Part shown: piece after piece, positions 55,044-63,760 of the stretch
How the letters are laid out: every line of letters starts with the position of its first letter
Numbering within the stretch: position 1 is the stretch's first letter
Program-made: the position numbers and the translations under genes
Notes under the pieces: generated by a model
The model's input: the letters and a program-made list of their open reading frames with translations, nothing else
Told to the model about the DNA's origin: nothing
The model's database searches: none
Assembly (NCBI RefSeq): GCF_001005315.1
Contig: NZ_LBMG01000027.1
Location: forward strand, 30,415-94,414
From: Kordia jejudonensis
GTDB taxonomy: Bacteria; Bacteroidota; Bacteroidia; Flavobacteriales; Flavobacteriaceae
Length of the DNA: 64,000 nucleotides
Reading direction: 5' to 3'

Positions 55044-55074
55044 CAAAACTAACGATTCGTGCATCGAAAACCAA
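55044..55074 (-). promoter_or_regulatory. Bacteroidota promoter (TTG-N20-TAGTTTTG)
   Basis: On the minus strand, TTG (55072-55074) and TAGTTTTG (55044-55051) match the consensus at 20-nt spacing. The start codon at 55038 follows 5 nt later, predicting a leaderless mRNA. Confidence 0.65.
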
Positions 55075-55096
55075 TACAATTCCGCATTTGTCATAC

Positions 55097-56101
55097 ATGG
55101 AAGAAGCAAAACAGATTGTCGTTGATATTCAGAAAGGAAATATAAAACCTATTTATTTTTTAATGGGCGAAGAAGCCTATTATATTGACAAAATTGCCGA
55201 ATATATTGAAGAAAAGGTATTGGCAGAAGAGGAAAAAGGGTTTAATCAGATGGTGTTGTACGGACGCGATGTAACTGTAGATGATATTGTTGCGAATGCA
55301 AAACGCTATCCGATGATGGCAGAACGACAAGTGGTTATTGTAAAGGAAGCCCAAGATTTATCGCGAACAATTGATAAATTGGTTGGCTATCTTGAAAATC
55401 CGCAACCTACAACGGTGTTGGTAATTTGTTATAAGTATAAAAAGATTGCCAAAAACAAGAAATTGTACAAAGTTGCTGCGAAAAATGGCGTGATGTACGA
55501 AAGCAAGAAACTGTATGAAAATCAAGTTGCCGATTGGATTCGTAGAGTGTTGGCTGGCAAAAAGTATCAAATTACGCCAAAAGCCGCACAAATGTTAGTA
55601 GAATTTTTAGGAACGAATTTGAGTAAGATTGACAACGAACTGGAGAAACTTAAACTGATTTTGCCCGTTGGAAGCGAAATTACACCAGAAGCCATTGAAG
55701 AAAATATCGGAATTAGCAAAGATTATAACAATTTCGAATTACGAAAAGCTATTGGCGATAGAGATGTTCAAAAGGCTTTCCGAATTATTCGATATTTTGC
55801 CGAAAATCCAAAAGACAATCCTACAGTTGTAACAGTTTCGTTGTTATTTAATTTCTTTTCGCAATTGTTACAATATCACGGTTTACGCGATCATAATGCC
55901 AAAAATGTAGCTTCTGTGTTGCGAATCAATCCGTATTTTGTGAAAGAATATCAAGCTGCGGCACGCAATTATCCAATGAAAAAAGTAAGTGGAATTGTGG
56001 CTACTTTACGTGAAATGGACGTAAAAAGTAAAGGTGTTGGCGCAAGTAATTTGTCCAATGGCGATTTGTTGAAAGAATTGCTTGTAAAGATTATGAATTA
56101 A
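55097..56101 (+). CDS. holA: DNA polymerase III subunit delta
   Basis: A 334-aa clamp-loader subunit. The start is at ATG 55097 (MEEAKQIVVDIQKGNIKPIYFLMGEEAYYIDKI), since the frame upstream overlaps the divergent promoter. The N-terminal AAA+-like domain has YFLMGEEAYYIDK and RYPMMAERQVVIVKEAQDL. The C-terminal collar region has NPTVVTVSLLFNFFSQLLQYHGL. It opens the beta clamp during loading. Its place next to the HsdR-N-like gene is common in this group as I recall. Confidence 0.92.
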   Translation: MEEAKQIVVDIQKGNIKPIYFLMGEEAYYIDKIAEYIEEKVLAEEEKGFNQMVLYGRDVTVDDIVANAKRYPMMAERQVVIVKEAQDLSRTIDKLVGYLENPQPTTVLVICYKYKKIAKNKKLYKVAAKNGVMYESKKLYENQVADWIRRVLAGKKYQITPKAAQMLVEFLGTNLSKIDNELEKLKLILPVGSEITPEAIEENIGISKDYNNFELRKAIGDRDVQKAFRIIRYFAENPKDNPTVVTVSLLFNFFSQLLQYHGLRDHNAKNVASVLRINPYFVKEYQAAARNYPMKKVSGIVATLREMDVKSKGVGASNLSNGDLLKELLVKIMN

Positions 56102-56115
56102 CTTCGCTATGCTCA

Positions 56116-56215
56116 ATTCAAAGATTCAAAATTCAAAGATTTAAGGTTTAATGTTCATGATTTTTTCTACTCGTCTATCTCAATACTAGTATCTCAATAC
56201 TCAATACTCAATACT
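56116..56215 (-). repeat. Two 7-8 nt tandem repeats 3' of the HNH gene
   Basis: ATTCAAAG/ATTCAAA/ATTCAAAG at 56116-56138, and CAATACT three times at 56195-56215. The 12-mer TATCTCAATACT is duplicated at 56176-56187 and 56190-56201. The block lies between holA and the HNH gene, both of which end here. Confidence 0.75.
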
Positions 56216-56225
56216 ATACAATAAA

Positions 56226-57125
56226 TTAACCTGAAGCACGAATGTCTTTATTAAAATTCGTTTTCATAAACTTTCCGATCATTTGTCGCGCTAACGCTAG
56301 ATTTTCCTCTTTTTTACCTAAAAATTGCTTTAATCGCTTCAATTGAAATTTTAAGTTTTCTTTTAAGTGATGCGTACTTTCGTCAGCAGCATTGTAAAAC
56401 TGATTCATCGTGCGCAATGCATTTTCAACCGTTTGCATTTGTGCGCTGATTTCAATCGCTTTTTTTTCTCGCGAATGCACTAATTTTACACGTTGTAAGG
56501 CAAATACTTTGATGGAAGCTTTTGCACGTTCTTGTATCAATTGTTCCGAAGTTTTTGGTTGCATGACACCAGAATTTATATCATATTTGAAATAATCTTC
56601 AGGATTTTCTACTGCGGGATTTATCAACAATCGCACTTCTTCTTCTTTTTGTAAATCATCCGTATGCGTGCGTGCTCTGTGCGCTTCATCGAGTAATGGA
56701 AACTGATTCATTTTTCCCATGCTTCGCAACGCAGCATTGTTTTCAGTACGTTGTTTTGATTTTTGATTGCAATTTCGGCAGGATAATAACAAATTATTCC
56801 AATCGGCTGCCAACCAATAATAGCCAGGTTTTGAATTTCCTGTTGGTTTTAGTTCTTCAATTTCGCCTTTTGGACGAAAATGTTCAATATCTCCCACATA
56901 CGTTTTTAAGAAAGTACTTTCGCAATACACACATTTTCCATGACTCATTTCAATAAGTGCTGCTTTTACTGTTGGACTTCTGTATACTTTAAATTTATCG
57001 TAGGTTTTATGCTTGTTTGGACCTGTAAAATGTGCAATAGCGGCATCTAATTCTTTTTTAGCTTTGCCGTTTTCATCTACAAGCACATCAGGCACATCAA
57101 CCGAATTTCTGTCTATGAAAATCAT
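56226..57125 (-). CDS. HNH nuclease of a Septu-like system (PtuB-like)
   Basis: A 299-aa protein of the retron/Septu HNH type. Zinc cysteines C65/C68 (GKCVYCES) and C116/C119 (LSCRNCNQ) bracket the active-site DIEHFRPKG (His82) and the Asn of DWNNLLL (111). A C-terminal helical region (200-290) follows. It begins 3 nt after the ATPase-HNH gene, so the two form an operon. In Septu and retron systems the HNH protein cuts nucleic acid after the ATPase is triggered by phage. Here the role is inferred from that pairing. Confidence 0.85.
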   Translation of the reverse strand: MIFIDRNSVDVPDVLVDENGKAKKELDAAIAHFTGPNKHKTYDKFKVYRSPTVKAALIEMSHGKCVYCESTFLKTYVGDIEHFRPKGEIEELKPTGNSKPGYYWLAADWNNLLLSCRNCNQKSKQRTENNAALRSMGKMNQFPLLDEAHRARTHTDDLQKEEEVRLLINPAVENPEDYFKYDINSGVMQPKTSEQLIQERAKASIKVFALQRVKLVHSREKKAIEISAQMQTVENALRTMNQFYNAADESTHHLKENLKFQLKRLKQFLGKKEENLALARQMIGKFMKTNFNKDIRASG

Positions 57126-57128
57126 ATA

Positions 57129-59477
57129 TTACTCGTTTATATCTATTTCATCCCAAAGGTCTTGCACTTGTGTGATGGTTTCCTCTTTAATATTTTCTGT
57201 TTCTATTTTCAAATCTTTCTTACGCATGCCTTTTGCCATCATTTCATCTACCACTTGATAAATGAGTTCTTCTCGAATATCGTTTCCAAAACGCATGTAA
57301 TTTTTGTCGTCAATTTGTTTTTTTAAGCTTTTAATGCTTGCAATTTGTTTTTCTGTACGATTGCTTTCATCAATACTTAATAATTCGTAGTATTCTTTAA
57401 ATAATCGCTCTGTATGAATGTCCATCGTACTATTCAACCCAAAATATTGTGAGGTTAACAATTGATCAATTCGCAAACTACTCGGATCGGGTAAATCGCT
57501 AAGTACTTCAATGTTATTTTCCTCATTTTTTCGTAAAACGACTACTTCATTTGCTTTAATTCCTCGTAAACACAACGGTTCATGTGTGGTAATGATGAAT
57601 TGAATTTTTGGGAATGTTCCGCGTAACCGTTCAATAACTTCCATTTTCCAACGTGGATGCAAATGTGTACCAACTTCATCAACCAATACAATTCCTTCGG
57701 CCAATCCGTATACAATATTTTCTTCTGATAAGGTGCGAATCATATCTATGGCAATGGCAAAAACGGTTTTGTAACCATCACTTAAATGATCAATATTGAT
57801 TGTATCGCCTGTTTGGTCATATTTGATAAAAATTTGCTTGTTGGCAATACTTCTTTGAATAGAATCTTTGTCTTCTAGCAACAATAAATTCTTCAATGAA
57901 CGTGAAACTTCGTTAAAGGTTTTACGATCTGTATTTAGAAACCAATCTTTTGCATCGGATAACGAAACAGAAGGATCAAATAGATTTTTTACTTTTATAT
58001 AATTGGGATGACCACGTTCCCAATCGAGATTTCCAACGGGTAACAATCGTGTAGAGCCGTAACCGATAAGAAATGCGGCTGGATGATGGATATTTGAAAC
58101 TATTTTGTTTTCTTTTTTATTATACGTAATTTCATAAAATTCATCTTTTCCTTTGCCATACACTTGAATGAAGCCTTTTTGTTTTCCATATTTCAACAAA
58201 TCGCTCACTTCAATATTCAACGTGTCTAAATATTTTTGTCCCATTAGGGCAAGTGCAATAGCTTTGAGTACAGAACTTTTTCCGACGCCATTTTCGCCCA
58301 AAAATACCAGCCAAGGTTCCGAACTTGTATCATCGGAATAATCGGGCAGTTTTAGGGTTAACTCTGAAAAGCATTTGAAATTTTTTAAGATAATTCGATC
58401 TAAGTATACATTTTTAAGAATTCCATCGAAAATATCTTCTTCTTCGATGAAAACTTCTTCTAATGGTGCAATATTTCCAGCTGACATTGGAAATGAATCA
58501 TCAAAGTCAAAACCTCCTTTGATACTTTCTTGTGGCGCTTCTTGTTTAATATTTAAGAAAGAATCTTGTTGGGTTATATCCTCTAAATTTGGAGAAATAT
58601 AGCTTTCAAACTCACTCATTACAGAACCCAATCGATTTTGTGATTTTTTATCGTTTAAATAATTATGAATGATTGTTTTTCTGAATAAAGAATGATTTGT
58701 TGAAGAATCATCATTTATAATTTCTTTCCATTCTACAATGATATTGTAAAACTCTTTTGGGCTTTTCGATATTTTATTAAACTGATCACTAAGTTTGACA
58801 CGTACAATTTTACGTTCCTCGATTAAATCTTGTCTGTTGAGTCCAAAAATTTCTATCGTTGCTTTGGCTTTTTGTTTATTGTATTCAGAATTAAATAACA
58901 CGGAAGGATCTATTTGCGAGGAAAACAGCACACTTAAAGCATCTTTAATCGGTGTAATTTCACATGTAGAAATGTCAAAAGCAAAATAATGGTTAGGATC
59001 ATCTGCGCACGGATCAATCAAAAGTGCTTTTTCCTTTGTAGCGATTTCCTCATGTGGTGTTTGAATAGCAGCACGTTTTCCATCAACAGGAAACATATTC
59101 GATTTAAATCGGCTACAACTGTGGCAACACATGTATAGGTTTTCCCATTCGTAGGTTAACCACCAATAATGATCAGGAGCAATTTCCTTACTATCAAATC
59201 CTTGCGAATAACTATCGGGACGAAAACGATGCAAATAACTTTCATATCCTGGTTTTTTTGCCATTAAAGTAGATTCGCAAAAGGCACATTTATACTCAAA
59301 AAGTTTCGCTAACGGATCAATAATTTGGTCAGGAAGATATCCAACTGTAAACGTACGTTGCGAGCGTGAATTTTTTCGCATTCCATAAAAATCGCTTATT
59401 TCTTGCTGTAAACGATCGTATTCTTTTGAATAGAAAAATTCTGGTTTATCAATTTTTTGTCTGTCAACTTTAATCAC
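57129..59477 (-). CDS. HNH-AAA ATPase fusion, Septu-like defence protein
   Basis: A 782-aa protein. Residues 55-225 form an HNH module: C64/C67 (KCAFCES), HRFRPD (His83), WENL (Asn113) and C118/C121. Residues 355-650 form an ABC/SMC-like ATPase: GENGVGKSS Walker A (394-402), HLSDGYKT signature (564-571), IVLVDEVGTHLHPRW Walker B and D-loop (596-610), and TTHEP H-loop. In Septu, PtuA (ATPase) and PtuB (HNH) are separate. Here the ATPase carries its own HNH and a second HNH protein follows. The start is GTG at 59475-59477. Defence is inferred; domains are clear. Confidence 0.86.
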   Translation of the reverse strand: MIKVDRQKIDKPEFFYSKEYDRLQQEISDFYGMRKNSRSQRTFTVGYLPDQIIDPLAKLFEYKCAFCESTLMAKKPGYESYLHRFRPDSYSQGFDSKEIAPDHYWWLTYEWENLYMCCHSCSRFKSNMFPVDGKRAAIQTPHEEIATKEKALLIDPCADDPNHYFAFDISTCEITPIKDALSVLFSSQIDPSVLFNSEYNKQKAKATIEIFGLNRQDLIEERKIVRVKLSDQFNKISKSPKEFYNIIVEWKEIINDDSSTNHSLFRKTIIHNYLNDKKSQNRLGSVMSEFESYISPNLEDITQQDSFLNIKQEAPQESIKGGFDFDDSFPMSAGNIAPLEEVFIEEEDIFDGILKNVYLDRIILKNFKCFSELTLKLPDYSDDTSSEPWLVFLGENGVGKSSVLKAIALALMGQKYLDTLNIEVSDLLKYGKQKGFIQVYGKGKDEFYEITYNKKENKIVSNIHHPAAFLIGYGSTRLLPVGNLDWERGHPNYIKVKNLFDPSVSLSDAKDWFLNTDRKTFNEVSRSLKNLLLLEDKDSIQRSIANKQIFIKYDQTGDTINIDHLSDGYKTVFAIAIDMIRTLSEENIVYGLAEGIVLVDEVGTHLHPRWKMEVIERLRGTFPKIQFIITTHEPLCLRGIKANEVVVLRKNEENNIEVLSDLPDPSSLRIDQLLTSQYFGLNSTMDIHTERLFKEYYELLSIDESNRTEKQIASIKSLKKQIDDKNYMRFGNDIREELIYQVVDEMMAKGMRKKDLKIETENIKEETITQVQDLWDEIDINE

Positions 59478-59645
59478 AATGTAGTATTTAGGTAGCGTAA
59501 ATTTATGTTAGTTAAAGTACGTGAAAAATAACAAGAAACAAAACGCTAAATGTAAATACGGTGTTTTTCCCCTAAGACAATTGTATTAATATCAGTACAT
59601 TGTGTTGTCATTATTTCTTCTAAAGAGATCAATAAAAATGCAGAC

Positions 59646-61178
59646 ATGAAAGCAGCAAGAAAAAATAAACAACAGCAAGAAAAAACGAATACTGTCATAC
59701 AACGAAAGGAAGGGAAATCGTTTGTAAAGCCAAAAGGAGATTCCAATAGTTTTACACCTCCAAAAACTACTGGAAAGCAGCATAAGAGTTTGCCCGCGAA
59801 ATTACAGTCGAATATGGAAACTTCATTGGGACACGATTTTTCAAATGTTGGCATTCATACCAATTCACAAAAAGCGGTTCAGATGAAAGCGCGTGCTTTT
59901 ACACAATCTGAGCAAATTCATTTTGCACCAGGCGAATTCAATCCGAGTTCAACTTCAGGACAAAATTTAATTGGGCACGAGTTTACACACATTGCACAAC
60001 AGCGTGCAGGTGTTGTAAAACCGACCAAAGCTTTGAAAAAAGGTGTTATGATCAATGACGATCGTAGTTTGGAAAGCGAAGCAGATACTTTTGGGCGAAA
60101 AGCGGCTAGAGGAGAAGCTGTTTCCAAATATCGATCTGCTGGTTTGGGCATGCGAAGTAATGTGCGAACAGCTCAGGCTAAAAGTAATGTGGTGCAGATG
60201 GCAATGCAAGAAACTCATATGGGAAAGTTTTATGATGATACGTACGCTTTAACTTCTGGAGGAGGTGGAAGAAGAGGTTTAGATATAGTATTACGATTTG
60301 AACCTAAAAGTTCAGTAAATGCAGAAATGATTGGCTTGACTCAAACTCATCATGCCATTAATAAAGGAAATCCTTTTTATTTGAATTCAGATAATTTTTA
60401 TAAAGGGCATGCTATTCAGAGCGGCGACGCACAAAATATTTCAGATCAAGGAGTTTCAGATGAAGGGACACATATTGATAGGTTGAAAAAAAGAAATAAT
60501 CCTATATATGGATCTAGAATAATGACTGCAGGAGAAACATTACAGGATACTCCTATGGATAATAATTCTTCTGGTAGTCCAACAAAAGTTGGGCTAAGAA
60601 AGCTTGATCCAAATGCTAATGCTACATATCAATTGGGATATAATTTTACTGATTCATCAGGAACTCATAAAAATAAAGATGCTATATTATCTGATGCTCC
60701 AAGCGTTGGAAGTGTAAATATGAGTAAAAATTCTTCTCAGATTTTTGAAACTACAGCTTTAGCTATTAAAGGTGTTGATCAAGGAATGTATTACGGTTCA
60801 GTTAGATGGGGATGGAAAACTGACGCTTCTGGTACGCATTCATTAATTCCATTCAAAGTTTTATCTAAAGGAGTTCCAAGTTCTACATTTTTAAAAGCAG
60901 CAGAAATTTGGAATAGTTCAAAAAGTTCAACAGGGGCAAATACGTTGAATCTACCTGTCCCCGATGTTAAACTCACAACTTCATCAATTACAGCAATTAA
61001 CCCTCCAGGATTTACGGGTCCACCTTTATCAATTCCAGCAAATACACGAGTAGTAATCGTAAGAAATGCAACGGCAGCAGTTAATGGAGAAATTAGAGTA
61101 GTAGATGGAGATTTTGTTGGTAATCGATTAACCGTTAGTGCTGCTGACATAGGAACGTTAAGTGATGAGAGAAGTTAA
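59646..61178 (+). CDS. DUF4157 (eCIS-cargo-like) protein with unknown C-terminal domain
   Basis: A 510-aa protein without signal peptide. After a basic Gln/Lys-rich start, residues 47-150 are DUF4157: LPAKLQSNMETSLGHDFS, VGIHTNS, the metal-site-like GHEFTHIAQQ (HExxH, 111-115) and SLESEADTFG. DUF4157 marks proteins loaded into extracellular contractile injection systems. Residues 190-510 are a separate region rich in Ser, Thr, Gly and Asn, which I cannot assign; it is the probable payload. No injection-system structural genes are in the window. Its end overlaps the next gene by 14-17 nt. Confidence 0.82.
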   Translation: MKAARKNKQQQEKTNTVIQRKEGKSFVKPKGDSNSFTPPKTTGKQHKSLPAKLQSNMETSLGHDFSNVGIHTNSQKAVQMKARAFTQSEQIHFAPGEFNPSSTSGQNLIGHEFTHIAQQRAGVVKPTKALKKGVMINDDRSLESEADTFGRKAARGEAVSKYRSAGLGMRSNVRTAQAKSNVVQMAMQETHMGKFYDDTYALTSGGGGRRGLDIVLRFEPKSSVNAEMIGLTQTHHAINKGNPFYLNSDNFYKGHAIQSGDAQNISDQGVSDEGTHIDRLKKRNNPIYGSRIMTAGETLQDTPMDNNSSGSPTKVGLRKLDPNANATYQLGYNFTDSSGTHKNKDAILSDAPSVGSVNMSKNSSQIFETTALAIKGVDQGMYYGSVRWGWKTDASGTHSLIPFKVLSKGVPSSTFLKAAEIWNSSKSSTGANTLNLPVPDVKLTTSSITAINPPGFTGPPLSIPANTRVVIVRNATAAVNGEIRVVDGDFVGNRLTVSAADIGTLSDERS

Positions 61179-61836
61179 TATAAAATGTTTTATAATTCTA
61201 TGTCTAGTATTTTGCTATGGCTGTATAAATGATAACAAGATGAAACAAGTTGAATTATTAGAAGAAAAGTTATTAGAATATAATTATTTTGATCTGTATC
61301 AAATTCAAGATACAGTGATTTCAAACAAAGTTTGGAATAATGGTAAACAACGTGAAACTTTAAAAAAGGTAATACAAAGCTCCGATACTTCATTAAAATC
61401 TAAGTTTCTTGCAGCAACTGTTTTGTTAGAATTCGATAATAAAATAGATACAGTATTTTATAAGAATCTATCGAATGTATATTCTTATGCTTTAAGACAT
61501 ACAAGTGAAAAGTTTGATAATTCAATGCAATTAAATGGAAATTTATGGGGCTTTTTATACGAAGAAGATGATTTAGGAGAATTAGGAAAGCAGTACGTTT
61601 CTTTTGGAAATGAGGCAATTCCTTCCCTGATGAAATTATTAGAGGATACTGATAATAAGATTTTTTATGATGGTAGTGAAGGAGCCACTATAGGTAATTC
61701 CTATCAATACCGTATCAAAGACTTCGCAGCATTTTATATTTCGAAAATCAAAAATATACCTATGACGTTTTATCAAGATTTTGACAAACGAGATGCAGAA
61801 ATTGAACGCTTACAAGAACTTTTAGAAAACGAATAA
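61162..61836 (+). CDS. Lipoprotein of unknown function, partner of the DUF4157 protein
   Basis: A 224-aa protein (GTG at 61162 or ATG at 61165) with a lipoprotein signal (FIILCLVFCYGCIND). The mature part is helical (KQVELLEEKLLEYNYFDLYQI, SLKSKFLAATVLLEF), with a HEAT-like segment FGNEAIPSLMKLLEDTDNKIF. Its start lies within the DUF4157 gene, so expression is coupled. Position and envelope location would suit an immunity or processing partner, but that is a guess. No family is recognised. Confidence 0.6.
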   Translation: MMREVNIKCFIILCLVFCYGCINDNKMKQVELLEEKLLEYNYFDLYQIQDTVISNKVWNNGKQRETLKKVIQSSDTSLKSKFLAATVLLEFDNKIDTVFYKNLSNVYSYALRHTSEKFDNSMQLNGNLWGFLYEEDDLGELGKQYVSFGNEAIPSLMKLLEDTDNKIFYDGSEGATIGNSYQYRIKDFAAFYISKIKNIPMTFYQDFDKRDAEIERLQELLENE

Positions 61837-61838
61837 GT

Positions 61839-62501
61839 ATGGACGCACTAAATCAAGATGTAGCAATTGTACAAGAATTAGAACGTCAATTAGAGCGTTC
61901 AGGGTATTTTACGCATAGTTCGTTGAGTAATCAGGCAGAACGTATCAATGAAATAGAATCGTTTTTATATGGCTTAATTGACACCTTAATTGACGATGGA
62001 AAAGTCAAAAAAGAAAAGCTAGAAGAAGTTGTACAAAACGTACGTACAGAAACATTAGCACGGAAAGAACATTTTCATGCTGGAATTGCTATTAGAGTTG
62101 ATGGAGAAGAACAAAAAGACGATTTTGTCCCTGTAAATTGTGATGAACGCATGCATATTTGTAAAGGTGTTTGTTGTAAACTCAATTTTGCCTTATCTGT
62201 CGATGAAATAGAAAGCGGAACGTCAAAGTGGGATTTAGGTCAGCCGTATTATATAAGACAGAAATCAACTGGATATTGTACACATTTAGACGAACACAAA
62301 CAATGTTGCTCTATTTACAACGATCGTCCAAGAGTATGTAGAAAGTACAGTTGTGCAGACGATTCGCGTATTTGGACCAATTTTGAAAAAATGGAACTCA
62401 ATACTGAATGGATTGAAAACAATTTGCAAGAACGAAAAATTCAATTGCAAGGTGTGTATATGATTCCTGAACAGAAAATTGAATACAAAGCTAAGAGTTA
62501 G
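61839..62501 (+). CDS. YkgJ-like Zn/Fe cysteine-cluster protein
   Basis: A 220-aa protein with the cysteine cluster of the YkgJ/UPF0153 family in residues 95-175: VNCDERMHICKGVCCKLNFALS, GYCTHLD, QCCSIYNDRPRVCRKYSC. An N-terminal helical region (1-75) precedes it. The cluster probably binds iron or zinc; the reaction is unknown. It starts 2 nt after the lipoprotein and is the third gene of the DUF4157 operon. Confidence 0.82.
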   Translation: MDALNQDVAIVQELERQLERSGYFTHSSLSNQAERINEIESFLYGLIDTLIDDGKVKKEKLEEVVQNVRTETLARKEHFHAGIAIRVDGEEQKDDFVPVNCDERMHICKGVCCKLNFALSVDEIESGTSKWDLGQPYYIRQKSTGYCTHLDEHKQCCSIYNDRPRVCRKYSCADDSRIWTNFEKMELNTEWIENNLQERKIQLQGVYMIPEQKIEYKAKS

Positions 62502-62512
62502 TTGATTTGTGA

Positions 62513-62528
62513 ATTTGATAATTTGATA
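62513..62528 (+). repeat. Octamer duplication 3' of the YkgJ-like gene
   Basis: Two ATTTGATA units begin 12 nt after the plus-strand stop codon. This is the one clear case where the repeat belongs to a plus-strand gene, and it is G/T-rich on that strand. Confidence 0.6.
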
Positions 62529-62607
62529 ATGACAATACTGAGAAATTCCAACTTCACGAAAAACAAATGAACAACAAAGGATATTTGTAAGTTTAGTAGT
62601 TTATATT

Positions 62608-62639
62608 ACGAATCAACGAATCAACGAATCAACGAATCA
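62608..62639 (-). repeat. Octamer tandem repeat 3' of the ATP-grasp gene
   Basis: Four perfect ACGAATCA units on the plus strand (TGATTCGT on the coding strand), about 25 nt past the stop at 62665. Confidence 0.88.
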
Positions 62640-62664
62640 ACAACTCCACAAATTATACATCAAT

Positions 62665-63558
62665 CTACAAACTAGCAATTCCTTTCGCTAATTGCGTTGC
62701 CGCGTCATTGTTGTGACGAAACCACAATTCGGGTTCTATCAATTCAAGTTCAGAAATGGCTAACTTGTCATCATTATCCCAAATAATATCCACACGCGCA
62801 TATATTGGTGCTTCAATGCACGCTTTTACAGCGTTTTCCGCAAAGTCAATTTCAGCTTGACTGGGATTGTATTCATGAACACTTCCGCCAAAATCATCTT
62901 GCACTCTAAAATCGCCTGCTTTTGCCTTTTTTAGAATCGCATGTGTATAGCTTCCATTGATTACAATTAACGAAATTTCTCCTTTTGTAATAATTTGTTC
63001 CATAAATGGTTGCAACATCATGGATTCTTCAGCAATTAGCTTTTGATACAAGGTTTCATGTTTTTCAAGGGTTTGCAGATTCAATTTGTAAGTATGTCTT
63101 GCAGCTCCAGAAATACAAGGTTTTAGCACGGTTTGTTTCCAACCCAATTCTTGATGCAATTCGGCAAGTGTGCGTGTATCTCCTTTTTCCATAAAATGCG
63201 TTGGAACAATTTTGACACCAGCTTTGGCAATGTCTTGTAAATAATGCTTGTCAATGTTCCAATGAATCGTTTTTGCAGAATTTAATAGAATCGTTTTTTG
63301 TTCAACAATTTTCAGCCAATTGGCAAACTCTGGAAAGCGATCAAAATAATCCCAAGTAGTTCTAAAAAGTGCATATTTAGTAGTATTCCAATCAAAATTT
63401 GGATCATCCCAAGCTAATTTTAAGACGCTTAATCCTTCTTTTTCCAACGCTTCTTTGACCAATTGATCTTCTAACAGTACATTGTCTATATACGCATCTG
63501 TTTCCGTAGGATTTGTATATCTTTTGTCAGTCAGAACAACAACATCAATGGGTTTCAT
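62665..63558 (-). CDS. ATP-grasp ligase-like protein
   Basis: A 297-aa protein of the ATP-grasp/RimK-glutathione-synthetase superfamily: KHYLQDIAKAGVKIVPTHF, VLKPCISGAARHTYKL (nucleotide-binding Lys), MLQPFMEQIITKGEISLIVING and the metal site RVDIIWDNDDKLAISELELIEPELWF. It should join an acid to an amine with ATP in the cytoplasm; substrates are unknown. A -7 element TATATTTG is at 63578-63585 on the minus strand. It is divergent from the peptide precursor gene. A role in that peptide's biosynthesis is not shown. Confidence 0.83.
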   Translation of the reverse strand: MKPIDVVVLTDKRYTNPTETDAYIDNVLLEDQLVKEALEKEGLSVLKLAWDDPNFDWNTTKYALFRTTWDYFDRFPEFANWLKIVEQKTILLNSAKTIHWNIDKHYLQDIAKAGVKIVPTHFMEKGDTRTLAELHQELGWKQTVLKPCISGAARHTYKLNLQTLEKHETLYQKLIAEESMMLQPFMEQIITKGEISLIVINGSYTHAILKKAKAGDFRVQDDFGGSVHEYNPSQAEIDFAENAVKACIEAPIYARVDIIWDNDDKLAISELELIEPELWFRHNNDAATQLAKGIASL

Positions 63559-63760
63559 AGTATGAATTTTTCTTTCACAAATATAAAAAGCTCTTGGTAA
63601 TTAACAGACTTTCTTTAGCGTAATCTAAATTGTGAATCGTATTCGTTATTTCTAAAACGATTTTGTTAGAAATACCAATCACTAAAATAAAAATAGTTTC
63701 GCTTGGGTAACGTTTTGAGATTCAATGAACTGTTACGTATAATCTTAAAACTTTAATATT

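Noticed and set aside
59646..62501. A complete contractile injection system
   Set aside because: Only a cargo-like protein is present; no sheath, tube, baseplate or AAA+ genes are in the window.
62608..62639. CRISPR-like array
   Set aside because: The units are 8 nt with no spacers between them; they are simple tandem repeats, and no cas gene is near.
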